A stretch of 44,283 nucleotides of DNA from Candidatus Omnitrophota bacterium (GTDB lineage: Bacteria > Omnitrophota > Gorgyraeia > Aquiviventales > Aquiviventaceae). The DNA is taken from assembly GCA_016190215.1 (NCBI GenBank), contig JACPRA010000001.1, positions 1 through 44,283 on the forward strand. Direction: 5' to 3'. Positions within the stretch are counted from its first letter, which is position 1, and the number at the start of each line of letters is the position of its first letter. This document shows positions 8,922 to 18,807 of this stretch, piece by piece. Position numbers and translations under genes: made by a program. Below the pieces are notes generated by a model. The model did no database searches and was not told the origin of the DNA. It worked only from the letters and a program-made list of their open reading frames with translations.

Positions 8922-10109
8922 CTACACGGCCTGGCCGGCGGCCCAGCCGGACGACCAGGCCCATTGGAAGTTGTAGCCGCCGAGCCAGCCGGTGACGTCC
9001 ACCACCTCGCCGATGAAGTAGAGTCCCGGCACCGTGTGACACTCCATCGTCTTGGATGACAGCGCCTTCGTATCCACGCCGCCCCGCGTCACCTCCGCCG
9101 TCCCGTAGCCGGCGGTGCCGCGCGGCATAAACGTCCACGCCTTCAGGCCCCGGCAGAGCGATTCCAGCGCCGCCGCCGGCTGCTGCGCCAGCGACCGGGG
9201 GGTGAGGTTGTGCAGCCGGCAGAAGCGGTCCACCACGCGCCTGGGCAGCCGCTCCGCCAGCAGCGTCTCCACCTTGGCGCCGGATCCGTCCGTTTTCTTC
9301 TGGGCAAGCCAGCTCCGCAGCTCGTCAGTCGACATTGACGGCAGCAGGTCCACGCTGACTTTCCGGCCGGGCTGCCAGTAGAGCGAGGCTTGCAGCGCCG
9401 CGGGGCCGCTCAATCCTGTGTGCGTAAAGAGAATCCCCTCTTCGAACCGCGCGCCGTGGCAGGTCACGGCGGCCGGCAGCGAGACGCCGGCCAGTTCCTC
9501 GAACCGCCGGCGGTCGTTCTCGGAAAACACGAACGCATCCAGCGCCGCCGACGTGGGGACCACGCGCAGCCCGAACTGCTCCGCGATACGATAGCCGAAA
9601 TGGGTGGCCCCGGTCTTCGGCAGCGACAGCCCGCCCGTGGCGATCACCAGGGACTCGGCCGCATAATCGCCGGCGCTGGTCTTGATGAGAAACCCGTCCG
9701 CCTTTTTCACCGTCTGCACCTGGCAGTTCAGCGCGATCGTCACGCGCGCGCGGCGGCACTCCTCGATCAGCATGTCAATGATCTGCTGGGCGGAACCGTC
9801 GCAGAAGAGCTGGCCGAGCGTTTTTTCATGGAACGCGATGCCGTGGGCGCGCACCAGCTCCACGAAGTCCTCGGCCGTGTACCGCGCCAGCGCCGAGCGG
9901 CAGAAATCCGGGTTCTCGGACACGTACCGCTCGGGCGTCGCGCCCCGGTTGGTGAAGTTGCACCGCCCGCCGCCGGAGATGCGGATTTTTTGGCCGATGA
10001 CGCCGGCGTGCTCCAGCAGCGCCACGCGGCGACCGCGGCGGCCCGCCTGGATGGCGCACATCATCCCGGCGGCTCCGGCGCCGATCACCACCACATCGTA
10101 GGTTTCCAT
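8922..10109 (-). CDS. NAD(P)/FAD-dependent oxidoreductase, HI0933/YhiN family
   Basis: DVVVIGAGAAGMMCAIQAGRRGRRVALLEH, KIRISGGGRCNFTN, GLYFIGEVVDVTGWLGGYNFQWAWSSG. Confidence 0.93.
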   Translation of the reverse strand: METYDVVVIGAGAAGMMCAIQAGRRGRRVALLEHAGVIGQKIRISGGGRCNFTNRGATPERYVSENPDFCRSALARYTAEDFVELVRAHGIAFHEKTLGQLFCDGSAQQIIDMLIEECRRARVTIALNCQVQTVKKADGFLIKTSAGDYAAESLVIATGGLSLPKTGATHFGYRIAEQFGLRVVPTSAALDAFVFSENDRRRFEELAGVSLPAAVTCHGARFEEGILFTHTGLSGPAALQASLYWQPGRKVSVDLLPSMSTDELRSWLAQKKTDGSGAKVETLLAERLPRRVVDRFCRLHNLTPRSLAQQPAAALESLCRGLKAWTFMPRGTAGYGTAEVTRGGVDTKALSSKTMECHTVPGLYFIGEVVDVTGWLGGYNFQWAWSSGWAAGQAV

Positions 10110-10119
10110 CCGCGCGGCC

Positions 10120-11718
10120 TTATGGCTTCGACGGCTGATCTGCGCCGAAGGGCAGCGGCGTCGAAAGAGATTCGCGCTGCTGGGTGACCTCGTTGACGAC
10201 GGTCGCGCGCAGCGCGGCCTCGCGCAGCTGATCTTCGCGTCCGGTGACGTCGAAGGACGCGCGCAGCCCCTTCACCTGCCCTGTCGCCTGCGAGGTCAAC
10301 AGGCCCAGCGCCGCCCCCATCGCCGCCCGGTCCCGGGCGCGCGCCGCGGGGCTGCGGGTGGCGGCGGGCGATTCCGCGCTGTGGCTGCAGGCAGTGCCTG
10401 GCGCGGACTCCGCCTGCGCCGCGTCGCGCTCATATTGCGCGCCGAGCGCGCTGAAGACGACGACCGCCGCGGCCTTGGCCGCCGCTTCCTTGACCGCATA
10501 AAAACTTGATGTGGCGCAGGGCTTCAACCGCTCCGTGCCCACGTGCAGGACCGCGTCCTCCGGCACCCAGTGGCGGCCCTGGGAGCCGGTCCCGGTGCTG
10601 AGGATCGACACGTCCAGTCGCGTCGGCGGGCCGGCCTGCGACGCGCCGCTGCCGGAGGCGGCGCAGGGATCCTCGCCGCAGGCGGATCGCAGGACCGCGC
10701 CGACCTGGGAGCGCACCGCGCCGGAGGCCGCGGAGTCATACAGCACGCGATCACGCTGCCCGGCGCAGCAGGCGGCACCGTAGGTCAACGGACCCGGCTG
10801 CTCGGTGAGCGGATTCGCGCAGGTGCCGGCGCCGACACTCAGGTCATCCCGCCGGGTATCCCCGGGCCGGCAGTCGGTCTCAGGCGCCATGGGGATGTAG
10901 TAACGCCCCCGGTCATCCCCGGGGCACGCTTCGCAGCAGGAGGCGGCGGAGGATGCGGACCGCGGCAGGCTGCCTGACCGCGGCGGCATGGGCATGGCAC
11001 CCATGGCCGCAGGTGCCGGCGGCCCGGCGGCATCCTTCAGCGACGGTGGCTGAGCGGGCAGCGACGGAGCGGCGGGCGAGGGCGGAGTGGCCGGCGGCTT
11101 CGGAGCCGGCGGCGCTGGCTGCGGCAACGCATCAAGACCGGCTTCGGGTGGCGGCGGCAGGCGCAGGTGCCCATCGCCGAACTCATGGCATTTCCGGTAG
11201 GCCGCCATCACCTCCTCCGCATAGCGGTTGAGGCGCTGCACGCGATCCAGCATCCGATCGCGGCACGAGGTGGCAAGCTGCTGCTGGATCGCGGCGGCGT
11301 TTGGGCATTCGTCGTACTGGAACGCGCGCAGGCCCCGCTGGTACGTGGCGATGCAGTCCTGGGTGAACGCCTCCCACTTGAACGGATAGAGGCCTTCAGT
11401 AACGAGGAAATTAAAAAACTCGGAGCAGACGCCGAAGGGCTGCGTGCCCTGGAGCTTGAAGATGAATCCGCCGAGCGGGGTGGGGCGAATCCAAACCTCC
11501 TCGTCTAAGAACTGCTGGACCTGGCCGTCCAACGCGCCTTCGATCTCCTCGCAGGAACCCACGCCCCAGCGCGACGGCGTCACGGGTTGGGCCGGCGCCG
11601 CCGGCGTTTCCGGACGGCGTCCTAAAGCGGATGCGACAGACGTCCCGCCGAGGAGCAAACCCAGCGTCAGCAGCGCCGCGGCCGCCGACCGGGGCATGTT
11701 CGGGATCATCAGCCGCAT
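10120..11718 (-). CDS. Secreted Cys- and Pro-rich protein of unknown function
   Basis: Signal peptide AAAALLTLGLLLGGTSVASA; N-terminal Cys-containing helical region, Pro/Ala linker, Cys-rich middle and C-terminal region. Confidence 0.75.
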   Translation of the reverse strand: MRLMIPNMPRSAAAALLTLGLLLGGTSVASALGRRPETPAAPAQPVTPSRWGVGSCEEIEGALDGQVQQFLDEEVWIRPTPLGGFIFKLQGTQPFGVCSEFFNFLVTEGLYPFKWEAFTQDCIATYQRGLRAFQYDECPNAAAIQQQLATSCRDRMLDRVQRLNRYAEEVMAAYRKCHEFGDGHLRLPPPPEAGLDALPQPAPPAPKPPATPPSPAAPSLPAQPPSLKDAAGPPAPAAMGAMPMPPRSGSLPRSASSAASCCEACPGDDRGRYYIPMAPETDCRPGDTRRDDLSVGAGTCANPLTEQPGPLTYGAACCAGQRDRVLYDSAASGAVRSQVGAVLRSACGEDPCAASGSGASQAGPPTRLDVSILSTGTGSQGRHWVPEDAVLHVGTERLKPCATSSFYAVKEAAAKAAAVVVFSALGAQYERDAAQAESAPGTACSHSAESPAATRSPAARARDRAAMGAALGLLTSQATGQVKGLRASFDVTGREDQLREAALRATVVNEVTQQRESLSTPLPFGADQPSKP

Positions 11719-11845
11719 GGCGGCATTGTATCACAGGCGCATCGGCCGACTCGACCCATACGCGACAGCAACGCCGGAATGCCAGGCCCGCGCCAGCGTC
11801 AATGGCTTGACGATTTCGCCGCGCCGCCCTACTCTAGCGTCTCCC

Positions 11846-13642
11846 ATGCCCGCTATTCTCCAGCTGCAAAACATCACCAAGCGGTTCGGCCCGCGCGTCA
11901 TCTTCGACGAGGCCGGCGTCACGCTGGATTCCGACAAGAAGACCGGCTTCATCGGCCGCAACGGCGCGGGGAAGTCCACCTTGTGCAAGATCATCATCGG
12001 CCAGGACACCGCCGACTCCGGCGAGGTCATCCAAAGCCGCGACCTGCGGCTGAGCTACCTGGAGCAGCATGACCCGTTCACCCCGGAGGAAACCGTGCTG
12101 GAGTTTCTCATGCGCCACACCGGCCAAGAAGCGTGGCGCTGCGGCGAGGTGGCGGGCCGGTTCCAACTCAAGCACGCCTTGCTCGACGCCCGCATCACCA
12201 GCCTCTCCGGCGGCTACCAGACCCGCGTCAAGCTTACCTCCATGCTGCTGCGCGAGCCCAACTTCCTGATCCTGGATGAGCCGTCCAACTACCTCGACCT
12301 GAAAACCCTCATTCTGCTGGAAGAGTTCCTGCAGGACTTCGACGGCGGCTTCCTGATCGTCTCCCACGACCGCGAGTTTCTAAAGAAGACCTGCGACCAC
12401 ACGCTGGAGGCTGAGAACGGGCGGCTGATGCTCTACCCCGGCACGGTGGAGGAGTACCTGATCTTCAAGGCCGAGCAGGAGGCCCAGGCCATCAGCTACA
12501 ACCAGACGATCGAAAGCAAGCGCAAACAGCTCCAGACGTTCGTCAACCGCTTCAAAGCCAAAGCCTCGAAGGCCAGCCAGGCGCGCTCCAAGATGAAGCA
12601 GATCGAGAAACTCAAGCCCATTGACCTGGCCGAAGCGCAGCACAACGTGCAGATCAAGATCCCCGCCATCCAGCGCCGCCAGGGCCCGGCACTCTCCTGC
12701 GACGCGCTGGCCATCGGCTATCCGGAGAAGCTCGTGGCCCAGCACATCCGGGTGGAGGTGGACCACGGCGCCCACGTGGCGGTGCTCGGCGACAACGGCC
12801 AAGGGAAGACCACGTTCCTGCGCACGCTGGCCGGGGATTTGGCCCCCAAGGGCGGGACGTTCAAATGGGGCTTCGGCTGCGAGATCGCCTATTACGCCCA
12901 GCACGTGGTGGCCGCGCTGAACCCGGCGCATGACGTCTTCACCCATCTGGAGCGCCATGCGGCGAAGACGGTCAGCCGGCAGGAGCTGCTGGCCATGGCC
13001 GGCTCGTTCCTCTTCAAGGGCAACGACGTGAAGAAGCCGGTCTCCGTGCTCAGCGGCGGCGAATGCGCGCGCCTGTGCCTGGCCGGCCTCCTGCTGATGA
13101 AGCGCTCCGTGCTGCTGCTGGATGAGCCGACCAACCACCTGGACTTTGAAACGGTCGAGGCGCTGGGCGCCGCCCTGCAGCAGTTCCCCGGCACCGTCTT
13201 CTTCATCAGCCATGACCGGACGTTCGTGAACATGGTGGCCACACAGATCGTCGAGGTCAAAAACGGCGCCGTCGTCCATTATCCCGGCAGCTATGCGGAA
13301 TACGTTTACCGGCTGGAGAGCCAGGTGCGGCAGGAGTTGGAAGCGGAGAGCGGATCCGGCGCGGCGCCGACACCCAAGGCGAAGGGACCCTCGGATTACC
13401 ACCTGCGCAAACAGCGCGAGTCCGCCAAGCGAAAGCTGGCCGGCCAGATCTCGCGGTCCGAAGCGCAGCAGGCCGCCTACCGAAAGGAAAAAGAAACGCT
13501 GGAATCAGAGATGGCCGCCAACCCCGCCCTCTGGAGCCGCGAGCTTACCGACCGCTGTACCGAGTTGGCGATGCTGCTCCAAACCGAAGAGCGCCGCTGG
13601 ATCGAACTGACCGAGCAGCTCGATGTCCTGACCAACGGCTGA
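11846..13642 (+). CDS. ABC-F family ATP-binding protein
   Basis: Two ABC modules: GRNGAGKST/LSGGYQTRVKL/LILDEPSNYLD and GDNGQGKTT/LSGGECARLCLAG/LLLDEPTNHLD; ATG 11846 gives MPAILQLQNITKRFGPRVIF. Confidence 0.95.
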   Translation: MPAILQLQNITKRFGPRVIFDEAGVTLDSDKKTGFIGRNGAGKSTLCKIIIGQDTADSGEVIQSRDLRLSYLEQHDPFTPEETVLEFLMRHTGQEAWRCGEVAGRFQLKHALLDARITSLSGGYQTRVKLTSMLLREPNFLILDEPSNYLDLKTLILLEEFLQDFDGGFLIVSHDREFLKKTCDHTLEAENGRLMLYPGTVEEYLIFKAEQEAQAISYNQTIESKRKQLQTFVNRFKAKASKASQARSKMKQIEKLKPIDLAEAQHNVQIKIPAIQRRQGPALSCDALAIGYPEKLVAQHIRVEVDHGAHVAVLGDNGQGKTTFLRTLAGDLAPKGGTFKWGFGCEIAYYAQHVVAALNPAHDVFTHLERHAAKTVSRQELLAMAGSFLFKGNDVKKPVSVLSGGECARLCLAGLLLMKRSVLLLDEPTNHLDFETVEALGAALQQFPGTVFFISHDRTFVNMVATQIVEVKNGAVVHYPGSYAEYVYRLESQVRQELEAESGSGAAPTPKAKGPSDYHLRKQRESAKRKLAGQISRSEAQQAAYRKEKETLESEMAANPALWSRELTDRCTELAMLLQTEERRWIELTEQLDVLTNG

Positions 13643-13741
13643 TCTTCCCCTCAGAAGCCACACCAGTTCGGACTCCTCCGAGCGTTCCGCAAGTCAAGCA
13701 TGAGTCAACCGCCTAACGAAACCGTCATCGAAACGTCACGG

Positions 13742-13763
13742 CCCTGTGAGAAACCCTGTGAGA
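13742..13763. repeat. Short direct repeat CCCTGTGAGA x2, 12-nt spacing
   Basis: Identical 10-mers at 13742-13751 and 13754-13763 in the ABC-F/RlpA gap. Confidence 0.6.
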
Positions 13764-13870
13764 TCCTGTCAAGGAGATGATGCGGGCACCCGGCACGGGA
13801 TCATGGCGGTGACAGGTATACTTAAAGCAAGAATCCTGGCCGGCTCCCGGACAGACCTGAGGGAGATGCG

Positions 13871-14275
13871 ATGTTGCGATGGGCGGTGGGGCTTGTGGTG
13901 GCCACGGTGCTGCCGTCCGTTCCTGCGGTTCCGCCGGGCAGTGCTGAGCTGGTCCCAACACTTTCCCAACCCGCCGGCGGCGTGCGTGGCCTCGCGAGTT
14001 GGTATGGCGGCGGAGAGCCGCTCAACGAGTTTGTCGCGATGGGCCACCGCTTCAACCCCGACGCCCTGGAAGCCGCCATGTGGGACGTGCCCTTCGGCTC
14101 CCTGATGAAAGTCACCAACCTGGACACCGGCCGGTTTGTCGTCGTCCGCATCACGGACCGCGGGCCTTCACGCCGGTTCCCCGACCGCGTCATTGACCTG
14201 ACCCGCGGGTCGTTCGAGCGGATCGCCCCCTTGGAGCGCGGGCTGGTCCCGGTCCGCGTCGAACGGATCTCCTGA
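13871..14275 (+). CDS. RlpA-like double-psi beta-barrel protein
   Basis: GLASWYGGGEPLNEFVAMGHRFNPDALEAAMWDVPFGSLMKVTNLDTGRFVVVRITDRGP...DRVIDLTRGSFERIAPLERGLVPVRVERI. Confidence 0.9.
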   Translation: MLRWAVGLVVATVLPSVPAVPPGSAELVPTLSQPAGGVRGLASWYGGGEPLNEFVAMGHRFNPDALEAAMWDVPFGSLMKVTNLDTGRFVVVRITDRGPSRRFPDRVIDLTRGSFERIAPLERGLVPVRVERIS

Positions 14276-14314
14276 CGCGCCGCGTCCCGCTCTGAGGATT
14301 CCCCCGACTCGCGT

Positions 14315-14455
14315 TTACGCGCTCGGCGGCGGGGTTGACGCATCGGCGGCCTGCTGTCGCTTCCGCTCCAGCTTGCGCAGCCGCTTGGCTTCCTGCTTCT
14401 GCTTCTTTTCCAAATCCCGCTTCCGCTTCTCAAACTCATAGTTCGTTCGCGCCAT
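14315..14455 (-). CDS. Small highly basic (K/R/E-rich) protein, 46 aa
   Basis: ATG preceded by ggaggtt: MARTNYEFEKRKRDLEKKQKQEAKRLRKLERKRQQAADASTPPPSA*; below the track length cutoff. Confidence 0.65.
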   Translation of the reverse strand: MARTNYEFEKRKRDLEKKQKQEAKRLRKLERKRQQAADASTPPPSA

Positions 14456-15749
14456 GTAACCTCCTTTCTAGTGTCCGGACGTCAAATTGCAGCCGGCGCA
14501 AGTGCGGGGACAGCGTCGCCGCCAGCGCCACCACGCCCAGCGTCGTTAATCCGCCGAGGGCCACGCACGGCACGGTGCCGATCCACGCGGCCACCATCCC
14601 GCTTTCAAACGCTCCCAGCTCGTTCGACGCGCTGATGAACACCCAGTTCGCGGCCGCGATGCGCCCCCGCAGGTGGTCCGGCGACAAGAGCCGCACCATG
14701 GAGCGGCGGATCACCATGCTCACCCCATCGCACGCGCCGCTGCACCACAGTGCGGCCATCGAGAGCCAGAAGTTCGTCGAAAAGGCGAACACCAGCACGC
14801 TGAGACCGAAGCCGGCCACCGCCAGCAGCAGGTTGCGCCCCGCGCGGGCAATCGGGGGGCGATGCGTGGCCAGCAAGGTGATGGTCAACGCCCCGCAGGC
14901 GGAGGCTGCGTTCAGCAAGCCCACCCCCTTGGCCCCGACGTGCAGGATGTCATCCGCATAGACCGGCAGCAACGCGATCATGCCGCCGAAGAGGACGGCG
15001 AACAGATCCAGCGCCATCGCGCCCAGCAGCGCCGGGTTCGCGAACACGAACCGCCATCCGATGCCTATACTCTTCAGCAACGGCTCCCGGTGCGCCTGCA
15101 CCGGCGTGGGCTTGGGGGCGATCGCGGCGGTGCACAGCCACGAGCCGGCGAACCCGACGGCCGACAGGAGATAACACGCGGCGGCACCCCAGGCGTCGAA
15201 GACAAACCCGATGATCGCCGGACCCAGCACGGCGCACCCGATCCACGTGCTGCTGATCCAGGAGGAGGCGTTCACCGTCAGGTGCTTGGGCACGATCTGC
15301 GCCTCGAAGGCGGTGTGCGCCGGGTCGGCGAAACCGCGCGCGGTGCCGGCGAGGAACACCACCCCGTAGAGCGCGGGCAGCACCGCGGCGGGCTGGCGCC
15401 ACGACACGGCGGCGAGGGCCAGCGCGCAGGCCGTCGAGACGGCGCGGGTGACCAGCAGGATGGCGCGGCGGTTGACGTGGTCGGCCACGTGGCCGCCGAA
15501 TAGCACCAACGAAATGGCCGGGATCGCCTCCACCAGCCCCAGCCATCCCAGCGCCGCCGGGTCATGGGTCAAGCGGTAGACCTGGTAGCCGATGATCACC
15601 ATCAGCGCGCGGCCGGCCAAGGTAAACGACGCGACGGCGCCCAGGAACCAGCGCACCTCGGGAATGGTGAGGGCGTCGAAAAAACGGAAAGGCGGGCGCG
15701 AGTCGGCCATCTTGCCGTCAAGCGTAGCAATCCTGACGGAAAAACACAA
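14436..15749 (-). CDS. MFS transporter
   Basis: About 12 TM segments; ALMVIIGYQVYRLTHDPAALGWLGLVEAIPAISLVLFGGHVADHVNRRAILL pattern (EntS-like). Confidence 0.9.
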   Translation of the reverse strand: MCFSVRIATLDGKMADSRPPFRFFDALTIPEVRWFLGAVASFTLAGRALMVIIGYQVYRLTHDPAALGWLGLVEAIPAISLVLFGGHVADHVNRRAILLVTRAVSTACALALAAVSWRQPAAVLPALYGVVFLAGTARGFADPAHTAFEAQIVPKHLTVNASSWISSTWIGCAVLGPAIIGFVFDAWGAAACYLLSAVGFAGSWLCTAAIAPKPTPVQAHREPLLKSIGIGWRFVFANPALLGAMALDLFAVLFGGMIALLPVYADDILHVGAKGVGLLNAASACGALTITLLATHRPPIARAGRNLLLAVAGFGLSVLVFAFSTNFWLSMAALWCSGACDGVSMVIRRSMVRLLSPDHLRGRIAAANWVFISASNELGAFESGMVAAWIGTVPCVALGGLTTLGVVALAATLSPHLRRLQFDVRTLERRLHGANEL

Positions 15750-15766
15750 CCGCTGGGGACGACCCG

Positions 15767-17131
15767 CTACTTCACGTATACCGTCTTAATATTCACGAAC
15801 TCCTGAATCCCGAACAGGCCCAGCTCGCGGCCATACCCGGACTGCTTGATGCCGCCGAAGGGTAATCGTGGATCGGATCGCACGAAGGCGTTCACGAAAC
15901 AGCTGCCGGCGTCCAGATGCGCCGCCGCCAGCCGCTCGCCTCGCTCGACGTCGCGGGTGAAGACCGCCGCTCCCAACCCGAAGGGCGAGTCGTTGGCCAA
16001 CCGCAACGCGGCTTCTTCATCCTGGGCCGGGACAATGGCGGCCACCGGGCCGAAGGTCTCCTCATCAAACACCCGCAATCCCCGGCGGGCGTCCGTCACG
16101 ATGGTGGGCGGGTAGAAGGCGCCCGGCTCGTCGGGGATCCGCCCGCCCAGCAGCAGCCGGCCCCCGCGCCGCACGCTCTGCTCCACCTGCGCATGGAGCT
16201 GGTCCCGCAAATCCGCGCGGGCCAGCGGCCCGACCTGTGTGGCCTCGTCCATCGGGTTCCCCACGCGTTGCGCGCGCATGCGCTCGACAAACCGCTCTTC
16301 AAAACGGCGGCAGAGCGGTTCCACCACGATGAACCGCTTGGCCGCGATGCAGCTTTGCCCGGCGTTGATCAGCCGGGAGGCGACGCACGCCTCGACCGTC
16401 AGTTCCAAGTCGGCGTCCTCCAGCACGACGTACGGGTCGCTGCCGCCGAGCTCCAGCACGCTCTTTTTGAGCGCCGCGCCCGCGACGGCCGCAACGGCGC
16501 GGCCGGCCTCAGTGCTGCCCGTCAACGTCACCCCCTTCACCGCCGGATGCTCAATGAGCGACCGCACCTGCGCGGTCTCGACCAAAAATGTCGAGAACAC
16601 CCACTCCGGCAGGCCGGCCTGCCGGAAGACCTCTTCGATTTCCAGGGCGCAGCCGGGGACATTGGAGGCGTGCTTGAGGACCATGGCATTGCCGGCCATC
16701 AGCGCCGGCACGGCGGCGCGGAACACCTGCCAGAACGGGAAATTCCACGGCATGATCGCCAGGATGACGCCCAGCGGCTCAAACATCACGTAGCTTTTTG
16801 CCGCATCAGTCTTGATGGGCTGCGGCGCCAAGAACCGTGGCGCCTCCTGCGCGAAATACTCGCAGGTCCAAGCGCACTTCTCCACCTCGGAACGGCCTTG
16901 GGCCACCGGCTTGCCCATTTCCTGGGCCATCAGCCTGGCGTTGGCGTCCGTTCGCTCCCGAAGCTGCGCGGCGGCTTGCGTCATGACGGCCGCGCGGGCC
17001 GCCATCGGCGAGCGGCGCCACTCCAACTGCGCCTGCGCGGTCCGTTGGAGCCGCGCGTGGGTTTCGGCCGGCGACAGGGTCGTATACGAACGGATGTGGC
17101 GGCCCGTGGCGGGATTAATGGCTTCGATCAT
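15767..17131 (-). CDS. NAD(P)-dependent aldehyde dehydrogenase (succinate-semialdehyde dehydrogenase-like)
   Basis: MPWNFPFWQVFRAAVPALMAGN, FTLTGSTEAGR-type motif, LELGGSDPYVVLEDAD, INAGQSCIAAKRF, FGPVAAI. Confidence 0.92.
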   Translation of the reverse strand: MIEAINPATGRHIRSYTTLSPAETHARLQRTAQAQLEWRRSPMAARAAVMTQAAAQLRERTDANARLMAQEMGKPVAQGRSEVEKCAWTCEYFAQEAPRFLAPQPIKTDAAKSYVMFEPLGVILAIMPWNFPFWQVFRAAVPALMAGNAMVLKHASNVPGCALEIEEVFRQAGLPEWVFSTFLVETAQVRSLIEHPAVKGVTLTGSTEAGRAVAAVAGAALKKSVLELGGSDPYVVLEDADLELTVEACVASRLINAGQSCIAAKRFIVVEPLCRRFEERFVERMRAQRVGNPMDEATQVGPLARADLRDQLHAQVEQSVRRGGRLLLGGRIPDEPGAFYPPTIVTDARRGLRVFDEETFGPVAAIVPAQDEEAALRLANDSPFGLGAAVFTRDVERGERLAAAHLDAGSCFVNAFVRSDPRLPFGGIKQSGYGRELGLFGIQEFVNIKTVYVK

Positions 17132-17142
17132 GATTCACCACG

Positions 17143-18786
17143 TCAAATTGGACACACTAATTGCCCCAACTGCTCGGTGAGCCGGGCGTTTTCCCGGTAA
17201 TCCACCGGCACGTCAATCACGCTCGGCAACGGCTGGTGGATCGCCTCGTTCAAGATCCGCGCCAGGTCCCCGGCCGCCTCGATCCGCCAGCCGCGCGCGC
17301 CAAAGGACTTCGCCAGCGCGACGAAGTCCGGGTTGCCGAACTCCATGCCGACGCTGCGGCCGAATTTGTTCTGCTGCTTCCATTTGATCAGCCCGTAGCC
17401 GCCGTCGTTGAAGATCAGGAAGACCGGGTTGATCTTCAGCCGCACCGCCGTTTCCAGCTCCTGCACGTTCATCAGGAACCCGCCGTCTCCGCAGACCGCC
17501 ACGACGGCGCGGTCCGGCTGCACCAGCTTGGCGGCGATCGCGCCCGGCACGGCGATGCCCATGGCGGCCCGCCCGTTGGAAATGATGACGGTGTTCGGCT
17601 CGGACGGCAGGAACATGCGCGCCACCCACAGCTTGTGCGCGCCCACGTCGCTGATCACCAGGTCGTGCCGGCCGAGCGCCTGGTGCAGGTCATGCAGGAT
17701 CCGCTGCGGCTTCATCGGCATCGCGTCATCCGACGCAGCGCGCTTCAAATCGTCGAGGATGAACTGGCGGAGCTTCGGCGGGTAGGCGATCTCTTTGTGC
17801 GAGCGCACCAGCGGGCGCAGCAGTTCCAAGGCTTCGCGGATGTCGGCCACGATCTCGACGGCGGGCTGGTACGCCCGGTCCACTTCGCTCGGGGTGAAAT
17901 CCAGGTGGATGATCTGCCGGTCAAACTTTGGGTTCCACAGCGCCGGCGCGTATTCCGGGAAGTCGTAGCCGATGGCGATGACCAGGTCTGATTGGTCGAA
18001 CCCGCACTGCACGTAGTCGTGCATCTGCAGCCCGATGGACAGCAGCGACAACTCGTACTCCCAGGGCACCACCCCTTTGGCCATGAAGGTGTTGGCCACC
18101 GGGATGCCGGTGGCTTGCGAGAAGCGCAGCAGCTCCTCGGACGCGCGCCCGCGGACCACCCCGTTGCCGGCCAGGATGATGGGGCGCTTCGCGGCGTCAA
18201 TCAGCTCCGCCGCTTTCGCCAAGGAGGGGCGGTCCGGCGAGGGCCGGCGCGGGCGCTCCGTCGAGAGCGGGGCCAGCGAGTCGTCGCCAGTGTCGGCGCC
18301 GGCCACGTCTTCCGGCAGCTCGATATGGCAGGCGCCAGGCTCTTCGGCTTGGGCGATTTTAAACGCCTTGCGCACGACTTCAGGGATCACGGAGGGACGA
18401 TCAACTCTGGCGTTCCACTTCGTGATCGTGCGGTACATGTCCAACGTGTTGATCGCTTGGTGGGATTCTTTATGCAGCCGCTCCACCGACCCTTGGGCCG
18501 TAATGGCGACGAGCGGGGCCCGGTCCAAGAAGGCGTCCGCGATGCCGGTGGCGAGATTGGTGGCGCCGGGTCCCAGCGTGCTGAGGCAGACGCCGGCTTT
18601 GCCGGTCAAGCGGCCGTACACATCCGCCATGAAGGCGGCGGCCTGCTCATGCCGCACGGAGATGAACGGGATGGACGAGTCCGCCAGCGCGTCGAGCAGG
18701 TCCAGCGTTTCTTCGCCCGGCAGCCCGAAGACGAACCGGACGCCTTCCCGCTCCAAGCATTGCACAAAGAGCTGGGCGGCCTTCAT
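17143..18786 (-). CDS. Acetolactate synthase large subunit-type ThDP enzyme
   Basis: FGLPGEETLDLLDAL, RHEQAAAFMADVYGRLTGKAGVCLSTLGPGATNL, VCGDGGFLMNVQELETAVRLKINPVFLIFNDGGYG. Confidence 0.93.
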   Translation of the reverse strand: MKAAQLFVQCLEREGVRFVFGLPGEETLDLLDALADSSIPFISVRHEQAAAFMADVYGRLTGKAGVCLSTLGPGATNLATGIADAFLDRAPLVAITAQGSVERLHKESHQAINTLDMYRTITKWNARVDRPSVIPEVVRKAFKIAQAEEPGACHIELPEDVAGADTGDDSLAPLSTERPRRPSPDRPSLAKAAELIDAAKRPIILAGNGVVRGRASEELLRFSQATGIPVANTFMAKGVVPWEYELSLLSIGLQMHDYVQCGFDQSDLVIAIGYDFPEYAPALWNPKFDRQIIHLDFTPSEVDRAYQPAVEIVADIREALELLRPLVRSHKEIAYPPKLRQFILDDLKRAASDDAMPMKPQRILHDLHQALGRHDLVISDVGAHKLWVARMFLPSEPNTVIISNGRAAMGIAVPGAIAAKLVQPDRAVVAVCGDGGFLMNVQELETAVRLKINPVFLIFNDGGYGLIKWKQQNKFGRSVGMEFGNPDFVALAKSFGARGWRIEAAGDLARILNEAIHQPLPSVIDVPVDYRENARLTEQLGQLVCPI

Positions 18787-18807
18787 GACTCCTTACTGTA
18801 CCAAAAA

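Noticed and set aside
12380-13402. 340-aa minus-strand ORF inside the ABC-F gene
   Set aside because: Antisense shadow; the plus strand clearly encodes Walker A/B and ABC signature motifs.
15917-17200. 427-aa plus-strand ORF, and similar long plus ORFs at 17992-19203, 22015-23277 and 27171-28541
   Set aside because: All lie opposite well-supported genes and lack recognisable domains; high-GC antisense artefacts.
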